Origin: Pelagimonas phthalicica
Lineage (GTDB): Bacteria > Pseudomonadota > Alphaproteobacteria > Rhodobacterales > Rhodobacteraceae
Length of the DNA: 64,000 bases
Assembly: GCF_004364805.1 (NCBI RefSeq)
Contig: NZ_SOAP01000002.1
Span: 806,001 to 870,000 of the forward strand
Direction: 5' to 3'
Position numbers and translations under genes: made by a program. A model generated the notes under the pieces. The model was not told where the DNA came from, made no database searches, and saw nothing but the letters and a program-made list of their open reading frames with translations. Positions 27,369 to 37,376 of the stretch are shown here, piece after piece (within the stretch, counting starts at the first letter, position 1; each line of letters starts with the position of its first letter).

Positions 27369-28778
27369 ATGACGCAAGTCGTGACCCGTTTTGCCCCTTC
27401 GCCCACGGGCTATCTTCATATCGGCGGTGCCCGCACGGCGCTGTTCAACTGGCTTTATGCCCGCGGTCGCGGCGGCAAATTCCTGCTGCGCATCGAGGAT
27501 ACCGACCGCGCCCGTTCAACCCCCGAAGCGACAGAGGCGATCCTGAAAGGCATGGACTGGCTGGGGCTGGACCATGATGGCGAGGCTGTCAGCCAGTTCG
27601 CCCGCGCAGATCGCCATGTCGAGGTCGCCAATGAGCTGCTCGCCAAAGGCGCGGCTTACAAGTGTTTCTCGACACAGGAAGACATCGAAGCCTTTCGTGA
27701 AAAGGCCCGCGCCGAGGGGACATCGACCCATTTCCAAAGCCCCTGGCGTGATGCAGACCCAAGCACCTTCCCAGATGCCCCCTTTGTGGTGCGACTGAAA
27801 ACCCCTCAGGACGGCGAAACCGTGATTGAGGATGAGGTTCAGGGCATTGTGCGCATCAAGAATGCCAATCTTGATGACATGATCCTGTTACGCTCCGACG
27901 CTACGCCCGTCTACATGTTGGCTGTTGTGGTGGATGATCACGATATGGGCGTGACCCATGTCATTCGCGGGGATGATCACCTGAACAATGCTGCGCGCCA
28001 GATGGGCATCTACACGGCCATGGGCTGGGACCTGCCGGTCTATGCCCATATTCCGCTGATTCACGGGCCCGATGGCAAAAAACTGTCCAAGCGTCACGGC
28101 GCGCTGGGGGTCGAGGAATATCAGGCCATGGGTTACCCTGCGGCGGGCATGCGCAACTATCTTGCGCGTCTGGGCTGGAGCCATGGCGATGACGAATTCT
28201 TTACCGATGATCAGGCAAAGGAGTGGTTCGGGACCGATGGAATCGGCAAATCACCCGCCCGATTTGACTTTAAGAAGCTGGAGAATATCTGTGGCCAACA
28301 TATTGCGATCACTGACGATGCTGCATTGCTGCAAGAGATCGTGATGTATCGTGCGGTTGCGGGATTGCCGGACCTGACAGACGTTCAGTCACAGCGGCTG
28401 AACGCCGCGCTTTACTGCCTGAAAGACCGGGCCAAGACTTTCCCGGAACTCATTGAAAAGGCTCACTTTGCCCTGATTGAAGGCGCGGTTGTTCCTGATG
28501 AAAAAGCCGCAAAAAACCTTGATAGTGTATCCCGTGGTATACTGAGTTCATTGACGCCGCAGCTGCAAAATGCTAGCTGGTCGCGGGATGACCTAGAAAC
28601 GGTCCTGAACCGTTTCGCAGAGGAAAATGGCATGAAATTCGGCAAGCTGGCCGGACCGCTGCGCGCGGCCCTGGCAGGCCGGGCTGCCACACCGAGCGTT
28701 TTTGACATGATGCTCGTACTTGGCAAGGAGACCAGCCTGGAACGGCTGACCCAAGCCGCAACTGGGGGAGACAGCTGA
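27369..28778 (+). CDS. gltX: Glutamate--tRNA ligase
   Basis: Charges tRNA-Glu (and possibly tRNA-Gln in organisms using the amidotransferase route). 469 residues; class I signatures HIGH (YLHIGGART) and KMSKS (KKLSKRHG) are intact, along with a C-terminal anticodon-binding region. AAAGG precedes the start. It is divergent from comEC and followed by gltA. Confidence 0.97.
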   Translation: MTQVVTRFAPSPTGYLHIGGARTALFNWLYARGRGGKFLLRIEDTDRARSTPEATEAILKGMDWLGLDHDGEAVSQFARADRHVEVANELLAKGAAYKCFSTQEDIEAFREKARAEGTSTHFQSPWRDADPSTFPDAPFVVRLKTPQDGETVIEDEVQGIVRIKNANLDDMILLRSDATPVYMLAVVVDDHDMGVTHVIRGDDHLNNAARQMGIYTAMGWDLPVYAHIPLIHGPDGKKLSKRHGALGVEEYQAMGYPAAGMRNYLARLGWSHGDDEFFTDDQAKEWFGTDGIGKSPARFDFKKLENICGQHIAITDDAALLQEIVMYRAVAGLPDLTDVQSQRLNAALYCLKDRAKTFPELIEKAHFALIEGAVVPDEKAAKNLDSVSRGILSSLTPQLQNASWSRDDLETVLNRFAEENGMKFGKLAGPLRAALAGRAATPSVFDMMLVLGKETSLERLTQAATGGDS

Positions 28779-28868
28779 GGGCATTTCGCCGCAGCCTTCC
28801 CCAAAGAACAAAACACTTGCGGGCTGCAGGACGTGGCCCGCTTCGTTCGAGAATAAGGGAAGACACGC

Positions 28869-30164
28869 ATGGCTGAATCGACAAAATCCGCGACATTGAC
28901 GATTGATGGGGAATCCTACGACCTGCCAATCCATTCGCCGACTGCCGGCCCTGATGTGCTGGATATCCGTAAATTGTATGCCCAGGCGGGCGTGTTCACC
29001 TATGACCCGGGCTTCACCTCCACTGCGAGCTGTGACAGCACAATCACCTTTATCGACGGTGGCAAGGGCGAGCTGCTGCATCGCGGTTATCCGATTGATC
29101 AACTGGCTGGCAAATCGCATTACCTCGAAGTGTGCTACCTGCTGCTTTACGGTGAACTGCCGACCGCCGCTGATCTGGAAAAGTTCGAGAACACCATCAC
29201 GAACCACACCATGATCCACGAGCAGATGCACAACTTCTTCCGTGGGTTCCGTCGCGATGCGCATCCGATGGCCACCATGGTGGGTGTTGTGGGTGCGATG
29301 TCGGCCTTCTATCATGACTCCACCGACATTTCTGATCCGCGCCAGCGCGAGATCGCGTCGCACCGTCTGATCGCCAAGATGCCAACCATCGCTGCGATGG
29401 CCTATAAATACTCTATCGGCCAGCCTTTCATGTACCCTCGCAACGATCTCGATTACGCGGCGAACTTCCTGTATATGTGCTTTGCCGTTCCGGCCGAGGA
29501 ATATCAGGTTGATCCGATCCTGGCCCGCGCCATGGACCGTATCTTTACCCTGCATGCGGATCACGAACAGAACGCCTCGACCTCGACCGTGCGTCTGGCC
29601 TCCTCGTCCGGTGCCAACCCGTTCGCCTGTATTGCTGCGGGCATCGCCTGCCTTTGGGGTCCGGCCCATGGTGGTGCAAACCAGGCGTGCCTGGAGATGC
29701 TCAAGGAGATCGGGTCACCCGATCGCATTCCTGAATTCATCGCCCGTGCCAAAGACAAGAACGATCCGTTCCGCCTGATGGGCTTTGGTCACCGCGTCTA
29801 CAAGAACTTTGACCCGCGCGCGACCGTGATGAAACAGTCCGCCGACGAGGTTCTGGATCTGCTGGGTGTTGAAAACAACCCAATCTTGGCAACCGCCAAG
29901 GCGCTGGAAGAGGCCGCTTTGGCCGATCCGTACTTTGCCGAAAAGAAGCTGTTCCCGAATGTGGACTTCTATTCGGGCATCATCCTTGAGGCGATGGGCT
30001 TCCCAACCTCGATGTTCACCCCGATCTTTGCGCTGAGCCGGACCGTTGGTTGGATCTCCCAGTGGAAAGAGCAGCTGTCTGATCCAGCGCATAAAATCGG
30101 TCGCCCGCGTCAGCTCTATCTCGGTGAGACCGAGCGTGACTATACGGATATCGAAAAGCGCTAA
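28869..30164 (+). CDS. gltA: Citrate synthase
   Basis: Condenses acetyl-CoA and oxaloacetate in the TCA cycle. 431 residues of the hexameric type II form, with GYPIDQLA, the active-site His regions ([25 protein letters not shown]) and [13 protein letters not shown] containing a further active-site His and Arg. The strong ribosome site AAGGGAAG lies upstream. It is followed by its own terminator. Confidence 0.98.
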   Translation: MAESTKSATLTIDGESYDLPIHSPTAGPDVLDIRKLYAQAGVFTYDPGFTSTASCDSTITFIDGGKGELLHRGYPIDQLAGKSHYLEVCYLLLYGELPTAADLEKFENTITNHTMIHEQMHNFFRGFRRDAHPMATMVGVVGAMSAFYHDSTDISDPRQREIASHRLIAKMPTIAAMAYKYSIGQPFMYPRNDLDYAANFLYMCFAVPAEEYQVDPILARAMDRIFTLHADHEQNASTSTVRLASSSGANPFACIAAGIACLWGPAHGGANQACLEMLKEIGSPDRIPEFIARAKDKNDPFRLMGFGHRVYKNFDPRATVMKQSADEVLDLLGVENNPILATAKALEEAALADPYFAEKKLFPNVDFYSGIILEAMGFPTSMFTPIFALSRTVGWISQWKEQLSDPAHKIGRPRQLYLGETERDYTDIEKR

Positions 30165-30188
30165 ACGCCTCCGAATCGAACCAAGAAG

Positions 30189-30220
30189 AACCCGGCCTTG
30201 AGAAAGGTCGGGTTTTTCTT
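30189..30220 (+). terminator. Intrinsic terminator of gltA
   Basis: The hairpin AACCCGGCCTT-GAG-AAAGGTCGGGTT is followed by T4C and TT. The remaining 200 bp to the next gene (30,221-30,421) are AT-richer and presumably carry the promoter of the repeat protein; I see no clear operator. Confidence 0.85.
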
Positions 30221-30421
30221 TGCCCAAATCCCGCCACCTTTCATCGAAACAATTCAATTGGTTGCGAGTTACTGTTCCCGTAACGTCAGCGGTCCATCAC
30301 CAATTGTGGCACCAAAATGGCTGAAACGGATTGTTTCCATCATATTTCGAGCGTTTGAGGACAGATTTCGGCATGAATTGGTCAAATTTTTAACGTTTGC
30401 CCGTTTGTGCAGGAGCTGACC

Positions 30422-32596
30422 ATGTCCACAGGAAACACCACCGAGATCCTTTTGGGTTGCGAACCTCAGGTTCGTGTCGAGATCATCGAAGATAACGGCA
30501 ATCTCTTTATGCGCGTTGTCGCGCCCGATCCGGATGCCGTGGACATTGACGCGCTGTTCTTCAACCTTGCCGATGATGTCGATGCCAGCGCGCTGACCAT
30601 CTACCCCGATTATGACGAGGCGATCGGCTCTAACGGTGAAAATGTCACCGGCTTTACAGTGGCGACCGGCACCTTGAACCAGATGGACAATGGCGCGCAG
30701 GTTCAGGAACCTTATGACGTGCGTCTGGAATTCGGCACCACGCCCTATTCGTCGCAGGGCGATGTGAACGAGGCGACGCTGACCTTCTATATTGACGGTG
30801 GCGGCTCTAACCTGACCGCGGATAGCATTGACCTGTCCAACCTGACAGCGGTTGTAAACACCGACAATGGCGGCGGCATGGCCCTGACCGGTGGTATCGG
30901 CAATACAGGCGATGATCAGGCTGCGGTGTACGAGACCAACGTCCTTGCCTCTGACGATTTCAACGGCATCTCTTATGCCTCGCAAAGCGATATCGTCTCT
31001 TATGGCGGTTACTGGCAGGCGACCAATGGCGAACTCGAGGCCAATGGCTGCCATGACGGCAATATCTGGTTCGAGCCGGTAGCCGTGAACGGCGATGCTG
31101 AAATCTCTTTTGACGCCCGCGCGCCACATACCGAGTATTTCGAAAATGGCGGCTGCTATGGTGACAGCCTCGAAGTCTGGGCGCTGGTTGATGGCAATGA
31201 ATGGGTCCTGATGGACACGTTTGTGGTCAATGACGAAGGTACGGCTCTGGTGGGCGACACAACCGGCCAGACCATCACAGCCGACAGCCAGACCCTGACC
31301 TATTCCGGCGGTGCACTGGATGGCGCGAGCTCGGTTCAGCTGGTTCTGGATGCCGATATCTCTGCGGGTAACGAAGAGATCTTTATCGACAATGTCGAGG
31401 TCAGCGAAACCGTTCTTGTCGAAGGCAATGACAGCGGCGCAACAACCACCGAGACTGTCGAAGAGGTTGTTCTGGCTGAGAATTTTGATGGCGTTTCCAA
31501 CCTGCAAGACGCACAAAACGTGGCGTGGAACGGCGGATGGCATGGCGGCTGGCAGGCCACCAATGGCGAAGCCGAGGCCAATGGCTGCCACGATGGCAAC
31601 CTGTGGTTTGAAACTGCACAAGTAAACGGCGACGCTGAAGTCTCCTTTGACGCCCGGGCCCCGCACACCGAGTATTTCGAAAATGGCGGCTGCTATGGTG
31701 ACAGCCTCGAAGTTTGGGCGCTGGTTGACGGCAATGAATGGGTCCTGATGGACACCTTTGTCGTCAATGATGAAGGCACCGCGCTGGTGGGCGACACAAC
31801 CGGCCAGACCATCACAGCCGACAGCCAAACCCTGACCTATTCCGGCGGCGCTCTGGATGGCGCAAGCTCGGTTCAGCTGGTTCTGGACGCTGACATCTCC
31901 GCGGGTAACGAAGAGATCTTTATCGACAATGTCGAGGTCAGCACATTGACCGAAGTCGAAGTGCCCGTCGACGAACACGGCACTTGCGAAGATTTCGAAG
32001 ATGCCGCAGCAGGCGAAACCGCCGCTCTGCAGTTTGACGGCTTTACCGTGACCGCTCAGCGCGCCGGTGATGCCGCTGACAGCGAAAACGACGCGATGAT
32101 CTTTGACACGGCCAACCCAACCGGTGGCGACAGCGATCTCGGCTATGCCGATCAGGGCAATGCGATCATTATCTCCGAAGACAATGACGCAACCGATCCT
32201 GACGACAATGCGGGCGGCGGCACCATCACCTTTGACTTTGCAGCACCCAGCGATGTTGTCAGCCTGAACGTGCTCGACATCGAAGAAGAGGGCGGCGCGA
32301 TCGACCTTTATGACAGCGAAGGCGAGTTGATCGACTCCATCGCCATTCCGGCGGCGGGCGACAATTCGGTGCAAACCATCGACATCGCCGTTGATGGCGT
32401 GGCTTCGATGCAGGTCACTCTGGCCGGCTCCGGCGCGGTTGACGATCTGTGCTATGCCTCCGAAACCGGCGGCAATTGTGGCCAATATGACGTCACCTAT
32501 GATGATCTGATGAAAGACGCAGATCCGGCGGCAGTCGCGGATGACCAGACCACTGCCGATGATCAGGTCGATGATATGGCCGACGCGATGGTCTAA
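30422..32596 (+). CDS. Large acidic repeat protein, probably exported
   Basis: 724 residues, very rich in Asp, Glu and Gly, with no classical signal peptide and no RTX nonapeptides. Residues 1-150 form an N-terminal beta domain. Two near-identical modules of about 132 residues (197-328 and 376-507) each carry paired Cys in NGCHDGN and NGGCYGDS and look like lectin/jelly-roll modules. A C-terminal beta domain (about 520-690) ends in an acidic tail DDQVDDMADAMV, reminiscent of type I secretion signals. The ATG at 30,422 follows CAGGAGCTGACC. Surface adhesion or matrix function is inferred. No secretion genes are adjacent. Confidence 0.8.
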   Translation: MSTGNTTEILLGCEPQVRVEIIEDNGNLFMRVVAPDPDAVDIDALFFNLADDVDASALTIYPDYDEAIGSNGENVTGFTVATGTLNQMDNGAQVQEPYDVRLEFGTTPYSSQGDVNEATLTFYIDGGGSNLTADSIDLSNLTAVVNTDNGGGMALTGGIGNTGDDQAAVYETNVLASDDFNGISYASQSDIVSYGGYWQATNGELEANGCHDGNIWFEPVAVNGDAEISFDARAPHTEYFENGGCYGDSLEVWALVDGNEWVLMDTFVVNDEGTALVGDTTGQTITADSQTLTYSGGALDGASSVQLVLDADISAGNEEIFIDNVEVSETVLVEGNDSGATTTETVEEVVLAENFDGVSNLQDAQNVAWNGGWHGGWQATNGEAEANGCHDGNLWFETAQVNGDAEVSFDARAPHTEYFENGGCYGDSLEVWALVDGNEWVLMDTFVVNDEGTALVGDTTGQTITADSQTLTYSGGALDGASSVQLVLDADISAGNEEIFIDNVEVSTLTEVEVPVDEHGTCEDFEDAAAGETAALQFDGFTVTAQRAGDAADSENDAMIFDTANPTGGDSDLGYADQGNAIIISEDNDATDPDDNAGGGTITFDFAAPSDVVSLNVLDIEEEGGAIDLYDSEGELIDSIAIPAAGDNSVQTIDIAVDGVASMQVTLAGSGAVDDLCYASETGGNCGQYDVTYDDLMKDADPAAVADDQTTADDQVDDMADAMV
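31010..31942 (+). repeat. Two direct repeats, 537-bp period, inside the repeat protein gene
   Basis: The block at 31,010-31,405 recurs at 31,547-31,942 with an exact period of 537 bp (179 codons). Long runs are identical at DNA level, for example the segment beginning CCGAGTATTTCGAAAATGG at 31,131 and 31,668. The high nucleotide identity points to recent duplication or gene conversion. Confidence 0.93.
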
Positions 32597-32617
32597 TCAT
32601 CACAGGGTTGAAAAAAG

Positions 32618-32650
32618 AAGGGGCGCGAAATTCTCGCGCCCCTTTTTTTT
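32618..32650. terminator. Bidirectional terminator
   Basis: The hairpin AGGGGCGCGA-AATT-TCGCGCCCCT (approximate arms) is followed by T8 on the plus strand and preceded by A-rich sequence, between the repeat protein gene and the convergent isomerase gene. Confidence 0.9.
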
Positions 32651-32665
32651 GCAATAAGGCCAGAG

Positions 32666-33442
32666 TTAGCGCCCTTCGTAATCCGGCGCACGTTTGTCGA
32701 GAAACGCCATGACCCCTTCCATGAAGTCGCGCGTCTTGCCCGCCTGACCTTGCAAGCTCGCCTCAAGCGACAGCTGATCCTCTAGCGTATTGTCAAAGGA
32801 GGCGCGCATGGCCTGTTTGATCCGCGCATAGGCCTGGGTTGGCCCCTTGGCCAGATGCGCCGCGCGGGCCTTCCAGATGATCTCGAACTCACCATCTGGG
32901 ACGGCTTCCCAGATCATGCCCCATTCATCCGCCTGACGCGCACTGATTTTCTCCGCAAACAGCGCCTTGCCCATCGCCTTGGCCAGACCGATCTGGCGCG
33001 GCAGGAACCAGGTGCCGCCCGCATCCGGGATCAACCCGATCTTGCTAAAGGCCTGCAGGAAATAGGCGCTTTCAGTCGCGATCACCACATCCGCCGCAAG
33101 CGCCAGATTGGCCCCAGCCCCAGCAGCGGGACCATTGACCGCCGCAATGGTCGGCACCGGGCATTCATAGATCGCCCGCAACATCGGCACATATTCGTCA
33201 TTCAGCGTCCGTTGCAGATCAAGCTGAGCGACATTCTTGCCATCGCCCAGATCCTGCCCGGAACAAAACGCCTTGCCATTGCCCGTGAGCACCACAACCC
33301 GCGCCTCTTTGCCGCCGCGTGTAAACGCATCCGCCAATTCGGCGCGCATTTGCGTGTTGAGCGCATTCATCACATCGGGCCGATTGATCGAGATCGTCGC
33401 AATGTCATCTTCAACCACATAGGTGATCGCATCGTATTTCAT
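32666..33442 (-). CDS. paaG: Enoyl-CoA hydratase/isomerase family protein, PaaG-like
   Basis: A 258-residue crotonase-fold enzyme. The substrate-pocket motif SGQDLGD, the oxyanion-hole segment NGPAAGAGANLALAADV and the acid motif IGLIPDAGGTWFLPR with its catalytic Asp match PaaG, the isomerase that converts ring-epoxyphenylacetyl-CoA to the oxepin. No other phenylacetate genes are in the window, so a generic fatty-acid role cannot be excluded. GGAG precedes the ATG. Confidence 0.85.
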   Translation of the reverse strand: MKYDAITYVVEDDIATISINRPDVMNALNTQMRAELADAFTRGGKEARVVVLTGNGKAFCSGQDLGDGKNVAQLDLQRTLNDEYVPMLRAIYECPVPTIAAVNGPAAGAGANLALAADVVIATESAYFLQAFSKIGLIPDAGGTWFLPRQIGLAKAMGKALFAEKISARQADEWGMIWEAVPDGEFEIIWKARAAHLAKGPTQAYARIKQAMRASFDNTLEDQLSLEASLQGQAGKTRDFMEGVMAFLDKRAPDYEGR

Positions 33443-33524
33443 GAGAACTCCGTTAACCTGTTGCGCCCATCAAATACTGCTGGCGCGGGATTGGCAAAGC
33501 GAAACGCCGCGTCAGCAATATTCC

Positions 33525-34016
33525 TCAGGGCAATTGCGCGATTAGGGCGCGCGCTTCTGGTGGTGGGGCCTGTTCGATACGCTCATAGGCCGACCCGTCC
33601 AGATTGCGCATCACCAAGCGATGTTCGATCATGCCACGCCGAATTTGCGCGGCATCGCGAAACAAGGTCATGTCGTCAATGGCTTGGCTGATCTCGCGCT
33701 CACGCATCACCTGACGCGCGGGCAAACGCGACCACAGGACCCACAGGCACAAGGCCTGAATACGTGTCTTGCCAGGCCAGCGTTTCAAAAACCCATTGTC
33801 GTCAAAATGCTCCAAGGCCCGCGCCACCAGCTTGTCATCGGCAACAGGCTTTGGCGCATTGCGGGCGCGCAGATGTTGAAAATTGCGATACCCCGCCGCG
33901 CGGGCCACCAGACCCAAGGTTTCGACATGGCTGGGCTTATGGGGCAATTCCGCCCGCAAGCTGCGCGCAAATTGCGTGAGATCCTTGATCTCGAGTGTAA
34001 TCGTCTCCCGACTCAT
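33525..34016 (-). CDS. DUF2087 domain protein
   Basis: 163 residues with an N-terminal TLGLVARAAGYRNFQHLRAR segment and a DUF2087 domain (FDDNGFLKRWPGKTRIQALCLWVLWSRLP), which resembles the C-terminal part of some ArsR-type regulators. It may bind nucleic acid; function unknown. The start at 34,016 has CGGAGGACCCG upstream, far better than the longer ORF start at 34,094. Confidence 0.85.
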   Translation of the reverse strand: MSRETITLEIKDLTQFARSLRAELPHKPSHVETLGLVARAAGYRNFQHLRARNAPKPVADDKLVARALEHFDDNGFLKRWPGKTRIQALCLWVLWSRLPARQVMREREISQAIDDMTLFRDAAQIRRGMIEHRLVMRNLDGSAYERIEQAPPPEARALIAQLP

Positions 34017-34202
34017 CGGGTCCTCCGTTCTGACGATACCAAACCCGACATGGGAAGGAGGTCCGCCCTTGTCCAGAGGTATCGCCCGAAACATCAGGGA
34101 AACGCAGAAGAAAACGACAGGTTTAGCAAGTGGCGGCGCCTAGGGTCCCTGTCACCCTTGCCTCAGAGCTATAGCTTCCAGGCAAACAGGTCAACGCCCA
34201 GG

Positions 34203-34272
34203 CTTCTTTGGGCCAAAAATATCCCGGGGAGTCCCGAGCTTGCTCGGGGCGGGGCAGCGCCCCTTCCCCGCC
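34203..34272 (-). repeat. GC-rich hairpin plus GATATTTTT tail, intergenic element copy B
   Basis: Read on the minus strand, directly after the ccmH stop: GGGGAAGGGGCGCTGCCCC, an extra hairpin CCCGAG-CAAG-CTCGGG, then CTCCCCGGGATATTTTTGG and a purine-rich end. The order of parts equals copy A at 631-697. The remaining spacer to the DUF2087 gene (34,017-34,202) shows nothing else. Confidence 0.6.
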
Positions 34273-34282
34273 TCAGGCCAAC

Positions 34283-34747
34283 TCAGCCCTTCATGATCTC
34301 GTCCAAACGCGCCTGCTCTTCGGCGCTCAAGCCCTCAACAGGCTTCACCGGAGCCTTGGAGCGCGCGCGCAAATAACCCGCCGCAATCAGCAGCGCCAGA
34401 ACAAACCCAATCGGCCCGGTCGCCCAAAGTACCCAGTTCCAACCGCCGGTGGTTGGCTGCAGCAAGACAAATTCACCATAGCGCGCAACGATATAGTCGA
34501 CCACTTCGGTGTCGCTATCACCTTCGCTCAGCCGTTCCCGCACCAGAATGCGCAGGTCTTTGGCCAGCGATGCGTTGGATTCATCAATGCTCTCATTCTG
34601 ACAGACAAGGCAGCGCAACCCGTCAGAGATATGGCGTGCCCGCTTTTCCAGCAGCGGGTCATCCAGCATTTCATCCGGTTCCACCGCCGCCAAAGGCGCA
34701 GCCAAAGCAATCAGCAAGACCGAGATCCACAGACGCAACACAGTCAT
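34283..34747 (-). CDS. ccmH: Cytochrome c maturation protein CcmH
   Basis: 154 residues: signal/anchor at the N-terminus, the redox motif LRCLVCQN that keeps apocytochrome thiols reduced or transfers them, and one C-terminal membrane segment. It acts on the periplasmic face with CcmF to attach haem. It overlaps the ccmF stop by four bases, so the two form an operon. Confidence 0.97.
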   Translation of the reverse strand: MTVLRLWISVLLIALAAPLAAVEPDEMLDDPLLEKRARHISDGLRCLVCQNESIDESNASLAKDLRILVRERLSEGDSDTEVVDYIVARYGEFVLLQPTTGGWNWVLWATGPIGFVLALLIAAGYLRARSKAPVKPVEGLSAEEQARLDEIMKG

Positions 34748-36717
34748 TCCGCAGGCACCCCTTTGATCGGAGCGGCTTTGCGTGCGCCCGCGGCTACGCG
34801 ATAACGTCTGTCAGAAAGGCTTAGCAAGCCCCCCAGCGACATCAGGATACAGCCCGCCCAAATCCAATTGGCCAGCGGTTTGATATAAATGCGCATGACA
34901 TAGCCGCCGTCATTCTGGGCATCACCAATCACCACATAGATATCGCGCAAAAAGCGGTAATCGATCGCCGCTTCGGTGGTTGGCATCTGCTGCACCGGAT
35001 AGTTGCGTTTTTCTGGGAAGACGCGCACGATCTCTTTGCCACCACGCAGCACCGCCACCTCGGCCATGTCCGAGACATAGTTCGGCCCCTGAACGGTTTC
35101 GACGCCTTTCAAAACAAAGTCGAATTGCCCAACGGTGAAAGGTTCATCGATCTGGGCGACCAAAACGCGCTCTTCCTCCCAGGCCATCAGGCCGGCGATT
35201 CCCAGCATGGTAATGCCCAGCCCACCATGGGCCACCGCCTTGCCCCACTCAGCGCGTGGCAAACGGAACAGGCGGGACAGGTCGCGGTTACGCCCGGTTT
35301 TGGCGATCAGATCAATGATCGAACCCGAGACCAGCCAGGCCCCAAGGAAAACCCCAACCGGCCCCAGCATGGTGCGCCCGGTTTGCATCGACCAAACCAG
35401 ACCGGCCAAGGCCAGTGACAGGATCAAAGCCGGAGCCAATTGGCGCAAAACCTTGTCGGCGCGCCCGCGCTTCCAGCTCAGCATCGCGCCAACCGGCAAA
35501 AGCAGCCCCAGCAGCACCATGAAGGGTGTAAAGGCCATGTTAAAGAAGGGCGGTCCAACCGAAAGCTTGCGGGCAAAGGCCATTTCGGCCACCAGCGGCC
35601 ACATGGTCCCGACAAAGACCACAAGGCTGGCCACTGCCAATAGGATGTTGTTGGCCACCAGCGCGCTCTCGCGGCTGACGACACCAAAGACGCCCTTGGC
35701 CTCCATCACACTAGCGCGGCCTGCAAACAAGGTCAGCGCGCCACCTGTGAAAAAGACCAAGATGCCCAGAATAAAGACCCCCCGCTCAGGATCGGTGGCA
35801 AAGGCATGGACCGAGGTCAGAACGCCGGAGCGCACGATAAAGGTGCCGATCAAGGAAAAGCTGAACGCCATGATCGCCAGTAGAATGGTCCAGCTTTTCA
35901 GGCTTTCGCGCTTTTCGACAACGATGGCTGAATGCAGCAAGGCCGCCGCAAAGAGCCAGGGCATGAAGGAGGCGTTTTCGACCGGATCCCAGAACCAGAA
36001 ACCACCCCAGCCAAGTTCGTAATAAGCCCACCAAGAGCCAAGCGCGATGCCGATGGTCAGAAACACCCAGGATATCAAAGTCCAGGGCCGAACCCAGCGC
36101 CCCCAGGCTGCATCAACGCGACCTTCGATCAGGGCCGCCACCGCAAAGCTAAAGCAGATCGAAAGACCGACATAGCCCAGATACAAAAACGGGGGATGAA
36201 AGGCGAGGCCCGGGTCCTGCAGAAGCGGGTTCAGATCCTGTCCGTTCATCGGTACCACATTCAGGCGCAAGAACGGGTTCGAGGTGAACAGGATAAAGGC
36301 ATAAAACGCCGCCCCGACCGAGGCTTGCACCCCCAAAACCCGTGCGCGCAATGTCGGTGGCAGATTGTCGCCAAACCAGGCCGCCATCGCCCCGAACAGG
36401 GCCAGGATAAAGACCCAAAGCAGCAGGGACCCCTCATGGTTGCCCCAAACACCGCTAATTTTGTAAAGCATCGGCTTTTCAGAATGGCTGTTGGCGTAAA
36501 CCAGTTGCACCGAGAAATCCGAAACCACAAAGGCATAGGTCAAGGCTGCAAAAGACGCCGCCACCAGCACAAATTGCGTGGTGGCAGCGGGCTCCGCGAC
36601 GGCCATCCAGCCGGGCAGACGTTTATGGGCACCGATCAAAGGGACCACCGCCTGGACGATGGACACCATGAAGGCGAGGATCAGGGTGAAGTGGCCGAGC
36701 TCTGTAATCATGGGCAT
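34744..36717 (-). CDS. ccmF: Cytochrome c haem lyase subunit CcmF
   Basis: A 657-residue inner-membrane protein of about 15 segments. The haem-handling WWD-type motif is present (WAYYELGWGGFWFWDPVENASFMPW), and the periplasmic His-rich positions are in the usual order. It takes haem from CcmE and ligates it to apocytochrome c with CcmH. The start at 36,717 has GGGCG upstream; 36,711 (MITELGH) is the alternative. No ccmE or ccmI is next to it. Confidence 0.96.
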   Translation of the reverse strand: MPMITELGHFTLILAFMVSIVQAVVPLIGAHKRLPGWMAVAEPAATTQFVLVAASFAALTYAFVVSDFSVQLVYANSHSEKPMLYKISGVWGNHEGSLLLWVFILALFGAMAAWFGDNLPPTLRARVLGVQASVGAAFYAFILFTSNPFLRLNVVPMNGQDLNPLLQDPGLAFHPPFLYLGYVGLSICFSFAVAALIEGRVDAAWGRWVRPWTLISWVFLTIGIALGSWWAYYELGWGGFWFWDPVENASFMPWLFAAALLHSAIVVEKRESLKSWTILLAIMAFSFSLIGTFIVRSGVLTSVHAFATDPERGVFILGILVFFTGGALTLFAGRASVMEAKGVFGVVSRESALVANNILLAVASLVVFVGTMWPLVAEMAFARKLSVGPPFFNMAFTPFMVLLGLLLPVGAMLSWKRGRADKVLRQLAPALILSLALAGLVWSMQTGRTMLGPVGVFLGAWLVSGSIIDLIAKTGRNRDLSRLFRLPRAEWGKAVAHGGLGITMLGIAGLMAWEEERVLVAQIDEPFTVGQFDFVLKGVETVQGPNYVSDMAEVAVLRGGKEIVRVFPEKRNYPVQQMPTTEAAIDYRFLRDIYVVIGDAQNDGGYVMRIYIKPLANWIWAGCILMSLGGLLSLSDRRYRVAAGARKAAPIKGVPAE

Positions 36718-36800
36718 GTTTATACGCCCATCAATTTCAGCGTCCAATGACTTATGTTAGGCCAACCTGTTCACATTGTCGCGCATTTGGGCGCGTGCAG

Positions 36801-37376
36801 TTACGACTTGGTCTTTGCGCTCCAATCGGCCAGGGCGGGATTGTCAGAAAACTGCGCATCTGGGATGTCCTCTTGGGCGTCATCCTGCCCGACCGGCTCT
36901 GGCGTAACGTGGCGCAGTGATTCCACCTCGCGCACCGTTTGCACCACTTGAGGAACAGCCGCCATGGTCGCGGCCAGTTGGTTTCGGAACTCCTGCCCTT
37001 TCGCCTGATGGCGTGCGCCAAAGTAGAATGACACAATCGCCCCGAGCAGCCACCAAAGCGGCTCGGGCACCAAGGCGATTCCGGCCATGCGCGCGGCAAA
37101 CCACACCGGATCGACCATGGCGGCCACAAACAAACCCAATGTCCCCAAGGCCATGGCCGGGCGCGGCACACGATTCAGAGCATCCATAAACCGATCAAAC
37201 CAGCTGCGCCGGACAATGCGGAACTCTTGGCCAAATTGCTGCAAGGCCGAGCTGCGCAAATCATGATTGCGCGCGGCCTCGGCCTCGGCATTCACGCGAA
37301 AGACTTCGGCGGTTTCGGCAACGACATTGCGCCCGCCGCCAAAAACCAATCCCAGCAACCGTTCGATCAGGCCCAT
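36801..37376 (-). CDS. Holin family protein (3TM phage holin type), possible GTA lysis holin
   Basis: 191 residues with two clear hydrophobic segments (near 75-95 and 105-130) between a long amphipathic N-terminal region and a charged tail, matching the 3TM holin family. It overlaps the adjacent GH108 endolysin gene by 10 bp. In Rhodobacter capsulatus a holin/endolysin pair of this kind, located away from the capsid genes, releases gene transfer agents; I infer the same role here. The start at 37,376 (MGLIERLL) lies within the end of the endolysin gene. Confidence 0.82.
   Translation of the reverse strand: MGLIERLLGLVFGGGRNVVAETAEVFRVNAEAEAARNHDLRSSALQQFGQEFRIVRRSWFDRFMDALNRVPRPAMALGTLGLFVAAMVDPVWFAARMAGIALVPEPLWWLLGAIVSFYFGARHQAKGQEFRNQLAATMAAVPQVVQTVREVESLRHVTPEPVGQDDAQEDIPDAQFSDNPALADWSAKTKS

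Noticed and set aside
30269-32485. 738-residue minus-strand ORF opposite the repeat protein gene
   Set aside because: It is the antisense of the acidic repeat gene: the same 537-bp repeat shows up in it, it has no ribosome site, and codon use favours the forward frame.
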